Origin: JAYZDK01 sp964604165
GTDB taxonomy: Bacteria > Myxococcota_A > UBA796 > CAJQPC01
Length of the DNA: 64,000 bases
Direction of reading: 5' to 3'
Assembly (NCBI GenBank): GCA_964604165.1
Contig: CAZRYF010000009.1
Coordinates: 1-64,000 of the forward strand
A program made the translations under genes and the position numbers. Position 1 is the first letter of the stretch. Every line of letters starts with the position of its first letter. Shown piece after piece: positions 59,798-64,000 of the stretch. The notes below the pieces were generated by a model, which was not told the DNA's origin, did no database searches, and saw nothing but the letters and a program-made list of their open reading frames with translations.

Positions 59798-61675
59798 ATG
59801 TCCAAAGTCATCGGAATCGACCTGGGAACCACAAACTCCTGCGTCTGCATCATGGAGGACGGAACCCCCGTCGTGATTCCCAATGAGGAAGGCACCCGGA
59901 CCACCCCGTCCGTGGTGGCGTTTACCCCGGAAGGGGATCGCCTCGTGGGGCAGATCGCACGCCGGCAGGCGGTGACCAACCCCGAACGCACACTCTTCGC
60001 GGTCAAGCGACTGATGGGCCGGCGGTTTGCCGACGAGGAGGTCGAGGAGATCGCCTCCCTGGTGCCCTACCCCATCGTCCCGTCAGACCGGGAGGACGCC
60101 TGGGTGCGCTGCGGCGAACAGGATCTGTCTCCGCCGCAGATCAGCGCCATCATCCTGGAAAAGATGAAGGCCACCGCAGAGGCTTACCTGGGGGACGACG
60201 TGGAGAAGGCCATCGTTACGGTGCCGGCCTACTTCAACGACAGCCAGCGCCAGGCCACCAAAGATGCCGGGCGCCTCGCGGGACTCGAGGTCCTTCGGAT
60301 CATCAACGAACCCACCGCCGCCGCTCTGGCCTATGGCCTGGGCAAAGACAGCCACGAGAAGATCGCCGTGTTCGACCTGGGGGGCGGCACCTTTGATATC
60401 TCCGTGCTGGAGCTGGAAAACGGCGTCTTCGAGGTGCGCTCCACCAACGGCGACACCTTCCTCGGGGGTGAAGACTTCGACAACCGTCTGGTGATGTGGC
60501 TGCTGGAGGACTTTGCGGAGGCCACCGGCGTGGACCTCACTGGGGACGTGGTCGCCATGCAGCGTCTCAAGGAAGCCTCGGAAAAGGCCAAGCACGAGAT
60601 GTCAAGCGCCGACTCTGCCGAGATCAACCTTCCGTTCATCGCCACCAGCGATTCCGGACCGGTACACCTGAAGAAGGCGGTAACCCGGGCCCAGTTCGAA
60701 GAGCTCACCTCCGATCTCATCGAGCGCTTGGCAGGCCCCTGCCAGCAGGCCCTCAGTGATGCCCACCTGGAACCTTCCGAACTGACGGCAGTGCTGCTGG
60801 TCGGGGGCATGACCCGTATGCCCCGGGTACGGGATCGAGTGGAGGAAATCTTCGGACGGACAGCCGAGACAGAGGTCAACCCGGACGAGGTCGTGGCGCT
60901 GGGGGCGGCCATCCAGGGCGCGGTGCTCTCCGGCGATGTGCGAGATGTGCTGCTGCTGGACGTCACGCCACTGACCCTGGGTATCGAGACGGCAGGCGGC
61001 TTGTTTGAGCCCATCATTCCGCGAAACACAACGGTGCCCTGCAAGAAGTCCAAGATCTTCACCACCGCCCAGGACAACCAGGACATGGTCCGGGTGAATG
61101 TGCTCCAGGGTGAGCGGGAGCTGTCGGACGACAACAAGAACCTGGGCCGGCTGGAAATGCACGGGCTTCCCCCTGCCCCCCGCGGACTTCCAGAGATCGA
61201 GGTGACCTTTGAGCTTGATGCGAATGGCATCATGCACGTCCGGGCCCGTGATCTGGGCACTGGAAAGGCCCAACAGATGCGCATTGTGTCCCACTCGGGC
61301 CTCTCCGATGCGGAGCTGGAGTTGATGCTGCAAGAGTCTGAACTCTACCGGGATCAAGATAGGGATCGACGGGATGTCGTGGAAGCCCAAAATGACCTGG
61401 ACGGGCTGATTTACACCACAGGGCGCTCCCTGGATGAGTTCGGGGATGGCCTCACGGAGAGAGACCGGGAGATCATCCAGGATGCACTCGAAGGCGCAGA
61501 AGACGCTGTCGAGTCTACCGACCTGGACCTTCTTCTCGATGCCAAGGACGCCTTGTCCGTGGCGGCCCAAAGGTTGGCTGAGTCCATCTACTCCTCCTCT
61601 TCTGATCCTGTCGGGGGGGCCGACAATCTCGATGCTGAACTTCTCGAGGATGACGTGGACGAGCTCGCCGAGTAA
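59798..61675 (+). CDS. dnaK: DnaK, Hsp70 chaperone
   Basis: A 625-residue Hsp70. Actin-like ATPase domain (1-370) with GIDLGTTNSCVCI, VPAYFNDSQRQATKDAG, EPTAAALAYGL, DLGGGTFDISVLE and LVGGMTRMPRVR; substrate-binding domain with LLDVTPLTLGIETAGG and NTTVPCKKS. The helical lid (about 490-600) is present, ending in a acidic tail instead of the usual EEVD-like end. ATG 59798 has GAGAGGGG upstream. Length is normal. Confidence 0.97.
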   Translation: MSKVIGIDLGTTNSCVCIMEDGTPVVIPNEEGTRTTPSVVAFTPEGDRLVGQIARRQAVTNPERTLFAVKRLMGRRFADEEVEEIASLVPYPIVPSDREDAWVRCGEQDLSPPQISAIILEKMKATAEAYLGDDVEKAIVTVPAYFNDSQRQATKDAGRLAGLEVLRIINEPTAAALAYGLGKDSHEKIAVFDLGGGTFDISVLELENGVFEVRSTNGDTFLGGEDFDNRLVMWLLEDFAEATGVDLTGDVVAMQRLKEASEKAKHEMSSADSAEINLPFIATSDSGPVHLKKAVTRAQFEELTSDLIERLAGPCQQALSDAHLEPSELTAVLLVGGMTRMPRVRDRVEEIFGRTAETEVNPDEVVALGAAIQGAVLSGDVRDVLLLDVTPLTLGIETAGGLFEPIIPRNTTVPCKKSKIFTTAQDNQDMVRVNVLQGERELSDDNKNLGRLEMHGLPPAPRGLPEIEVTFELDANGIMHVRARDLGTGKAQQMRIVSHSGLSDAELELMLQESELYRDQDRDRRDVVEAQNDLDGLIYTTGRSLDEFGDGLTERDREIIQDALEGAEDAVESTDLDLLLDAKDALSVAAQRLAESIYSSSSDPVGGADNLDAELLEDDVDELAE

Positions 61676-61732
61676 GTCTCCATAGGTCCGGGCCTTTCCG
61701 GCGCACGGACCCTCCCATTCCAGGACTCCCTC

Positions 61733-62806
61733 TTGGTCCGCCCCGACTACTACAACGTGCTCGGCGTCCCCAGGGATGCAGGCCCAAGCGACATCAAGAA
61801 GGCCTATCGGCAATTGGCCCTGGAGTTCCATCCGGATCGGAACCCGGATGACGCCGAGGCCACCCGGCGTTTCAACCAGGTCTCCGAGGCCTATGAAACC
61901 TTGTCCGAACCCAGTCTTCGCCAGCGCTACGACCGGCTTGGGCCTTTCTATCAACCGAGCGGCCGCCCCCCGACTCCTGAAGAGGTCGGCGAGGTCCTTT
62001 CCGAGGCCTTTGGGGGAATCTTCCGGCGACGAACCCAGAACGATCCCGGGGAAGACCTGCGCTACACCCTGACTGTCGACATTTCAGAGGTGGCCACCGG
62101 TGCCATCAAGACAATTCGCGTGCCCCGGGAGGTGCGGTGCCGCCGGTGCGCTGCCACCGGCGCGGACCCAGACGGGGGCACAAAGAACTGCGAAACCTGC
62201 AGCGGCACTGGCCGATCCCCCACCCGGCGCCTTCTTCGATCGGCCTGCGCCCGGTGCGAGGGCAATGGCTGGATCCGCGTTCGCAGCTGCCCGACCTGCA
62301 ACGGAGGCGGTCGCCACGGCAGCGAGGACAAGCTGAAGGTCCAGGTGCCCGCGGGCGTGGCCACGGGACAGAAGCTCAAGCTGCGGGGAAAGGGAAACGA
62401 GAGCAAGGGAGAGGGTCGGGCCGGGGATCTCTTGGTGGTGATCAACGTGGCGGAACACCCGCTCTTTTCCCGCCGGGGTGCAGACGTGCTTTGCAATGTT
62501 CCCCTCACCGTGTCCGAGCTGGCCCTGGGTTGCGAGCTCAAGGTGCCCACCCTGGAGGGCGTCACCAAGATTCGCATTGCACCGGGCACGCCACCTGACA
62601 AGGTGCTTCGAATCTCCGGGAAGGGACTTCCCAAAGTAGGGCGCGGAGACCGGGGTGATCTACACCTCAAGATCAAGGTCGACATCCCCAGCAACCTGAC
62701 CCCAGAACAGGAAGAAGTCCTGCGGCTGTACGCCACCCGGTTGGGCCCCGAGGCACATCCCCACCGGGCCGCCTTCGACAAAACCACTGACGAGTGCGAT
62801 TCATGA
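61733..62806 (+). CDS. dnaJ: DnaJ, Hsp40 co-chaperone
   Basis: A 357-residue type I DnaJ. J domain with YYNVLGVPRDAGPSDIKKAYRQLALEFHPDRNP (HPD at 33-35), a poorly developed G/F region, four zinc repeats (CRRCAATG, CETCSGTG, CARCEGNG, CPTCNGGG), and the substrate domain (KLKVQVPAGVATGQKLKLRGKG). TTG 61733 with AGGA about 9 bases upstream is the start. The stop overlaps the next gene by 4 bases (ATGA). Stimulates DnaK ATPase. Confidence 0.94.
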   Translation: MVRPDYYNVLGVPRDAGPSDIKKAYRQLALEFHPDRNPDDAEATRRFNQVSEAYETLSEPSLRQRYDRLGPFYQPSGRPPTPEEVGEVLSEAFGGIFRRRTQNDPGEDLRYTLTVDISEVATGAIKTIRVPREVRCRRCAATGADPDGGTKNCETCSGTGRSPTRRLLRSACARCEGNGWIRVRSCPTCNGGGRHGSEDKLKVQVPAGVATGQKLKLRGKGNESKGEGRAGDLLVVINVAEHPLFSRRGADVLCNVPLTVSELALGCELKVPTLEGVTKIRIAPGTPPDKVLRISGKGLPKVGRGDRGDLHLKIKVDIPSNLTPEQEEVLRLYATRLGPEAHPHRAAFDKTTDECDS

Positions 62807-64000
62807 AGCTTCTTCTCCTCCTCTTGTTGTTTCTGCCCTCTTCCGCCACAGCAGGACGCCGCGCCCGGCCTCCGGTGGGCCGGAATCCAGCCATTGTGCA
62901 GCAAGCCCTGTCCCTGTCGGATCGCACCGAGGCCATCTTGCTTCTGGAGGACTACCTGGCCCGGGGAAGCAACCCCGCCCTGGTGTCCGAGGTGAGAATT
63001 CACGCCGGAGAGCAGCGTCGTCTCGCCGGCGACCTTCCCAGGGCCCGCGCCCACTTTGAGACCGCAGCCGCCGAGGCAGGCCGCACCCAAGAGGTGGCGG
63101 AGCTGGGACTTGCCCTCGTGGATCTGGAAGGAAACCGATCTGGCAACGCCCTGGCCACCCTCCGACTTGTCCCGGAAAAGAGCGCACCCGACACCATGAA
63201 CGCAGACCGATTCAGGCTGCTTGCCCTGGAGGCCCAAGCCGGCCGTGGCTCCGGGGACGGGGCCGCCCTGGCCAAGAGGGCCTTGGCCTACGCAACCTCC
63301 GATGCCACCGTGCGCCAGCGCACCCGGCTCGACCTCGCCGCTCTCCTGCCAGCCACAGCAGTCGAGACCGAAGCCGCCCCCGAAAACGCCGAAACGCAGG
63401 CCATCGCCAGGGCCGAAGCGGCGCTGGCAGAACGAAATTTTCAGGAGACCTTGCGCTTGGTCGAGGCGCTCTACGCGGCCTTTCCCGAGACTGAACTTGC
63501 GGGTCGGGCGGACTGGCTGGCCAAGAGGGCGAGGGCCAAGGACCCCTACAGCGCGCGGAGAATCGGCGTGCTGCTTCCTTTGAGTGGTCCCTTTGGTGCT
63601 GCGGGCATGCAGGTGCGCCGCGCCCTGGAGATGGCGGCAGCCGATGGCGCGTCTGGCATGGAGCTGGTCTTTCGGGACACCGCGGGAGACATTGAAACGG
63701 GGCAGACTGCCTTTGAGAGCCTGCTCATCGCCGAAGGGGTAGCAGCGATCATCGGCCCACTGCTCAAGGACGTGGCCCTCGCAGTCGCGGAAGAGGCCCA
63801 AGCCGCCGGGACCCCCCTGATCACCCTGACCCAAGCGAGCGGCATCACCGAAATTGGAGATTGGGTGTTTCGAGGCATGCTCACCCCCGAACAGCAGATT
63901 GACTCCCTGCTTGCCCATGCCATGGGGGAGCTGGGAATGGCCCGGTTCGCGGTCATGGCCCCGGACAACACCTACGGGCACGGGGTGGTAGAGACCTTTC
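62803..64000 (+). CDS. Periplasmic-binding/LpoA-like protein (C-terminus off the window)
   Basis: The frame runs from ATG 62803 to the end of the window, so 399 codons of a longer protein are seen. A signal peptide (MKLLLLLLLFLPSSATAG) precedes a TPR-like helical region (about 25-225) and the start of a type I periplasmic-binding fold (RIGVLLPLSGPFGAAGMQVRRALEMAAAD, AAIIGPLLKDVALAVAEEAQAAGTPLITLTQ). TPR plus Peripla_BP_6 is the layout of LpoA, a lipoprotein activator of penicillin-binding protein 1a; Leu/Ile/Val-binding proteins are related. No lipobox is visible, so LpoA function is unproven. It overlaps the dnaJ stop. Confidence 0.75.
   Translation, partial: MKLLLLLLLFLPSSATAGRRARPPVGRNPAIVQQALSLSDRTEAILLLEDYLARGSNPALVSEVRIHAGEQRRLAGDLPRARAHFETAAAEAGRTQEVAELGLALVDLEGNRSGNALATLRLVPEKSAPDTMNADRFRLLALEAQAGRGSGDGAALAKRALAYATSDATVRQRTRLDLAALLPATAVETEAAPENAETQAIARAEAALAERNFQETLRLVEALYAAFPETELAGRADWLAKRARAKDPYSARRIGVLLPLSGPFGAAGMQVRRALEMAAADGASGMELVFRDTAGDIETGQTAFESLLIAEGVAAIIGPLLKDVALAVAEEAQAAGTPLITLTQASGITEIGDWVFRGMLTPEQQIDSLLAHAMGELGMARFAVMAPDNTYGHGVVETF

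Overview
The window is a 64 kb piece of a high-GC, diderm (outer-membrane-bearing) bacterium. Tol-Pal genes, an Omp85/TamB pair, a complete type IV pilus set, a PilZ protein of the myxobacterial kind, many lipoproteins, MopE-type acidic repeats, FG-GAP repeats and a DUF1501/DUF1588 operon together suggest a Myxococcota-like (former Deltaproteobacteria) organism. This is inferred from gene content only. Two runs of N (11464-11473 and 48934-49033) and one apparent frameshift show that this is a draft assembly. Almost all of it is chromosomal core sequence; no plasmid, prophage or CRISPR is seen.

Layout, left to right. 1-1525 (-): start of a MopE-like lipoprotein. 1693-7407 (+): EcsC-like protein, a peroxiredoxin-rhodanese fusion, tolQ-tolR-tolA-tolB and a Ppx/GppA phosphatase. 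7404-14292 (-): Omp85 (TamA/BamA-like) and tamB, then tRNA-Gly(CCC). 14523-26242 (-): a long co-directional run, pilM-pilN-pilO-pilP-pilQ-aroK-aroB-lipoprotein-aroQ-accB-accC-TPR. 26473-29889 (+): a membrane/TPR protein and a single-domain response regulator. 29911-30067: a small terminal-inverted-repeat element. 30067-38440 (-): pilR-like regulator, TPR lipoprotein, then behind a sigma-54-type promoter the minor pilins fimT-pilV-pilW-pilX and pilY1. 38494-44426 (+): two family-4-like glycosyltransferases, a YbjN-like protein, a bactofilin-like beta-helix protein and a HEAT-repeat protein. 44427-44798: a structured, gene-free stretch that may encode a small RNA on the minus strand. 44799-48864: PilZ protein (-), then VWA lipoprotein, outer-membrane beta-barrel and TPR proteins (+). 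48865-49184: 63-bp tandem repeats with an assembly gap. 49185-55030 (-): a five-gene exported-protein operon (lipoprotein, DUF1588-like CxxCH protein, Tat-exported DUF1501, CxxCH lipoprotein, FG-GAP lipoprotein). 55097-57628 (-): M16 peptidase. 57680-64000 (+): hemW, grpE, dnaK, dnaJ and a truncated periplasmic-binding protein.

How the genes fit together: the two pilus loci supply the alignment subcomplex and secretin (PilMNOPQ) and the priming minor-pilin/PilY1 complex, and the PilR-like activator with the sigma-54 site gives a simple control model for the minor-pilin operon. Tol, Omp85/TamB and the lipoproteins concern envelope upkeep. The aro and acc genes downstream of pilQ are housekeeping genes in a conserved neighbourhood. 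Start sites were chosen from Shine-Dalgarno spacing, 4-base overlaps with the gene before, or signal peptides; many starts are GTG or TTG.
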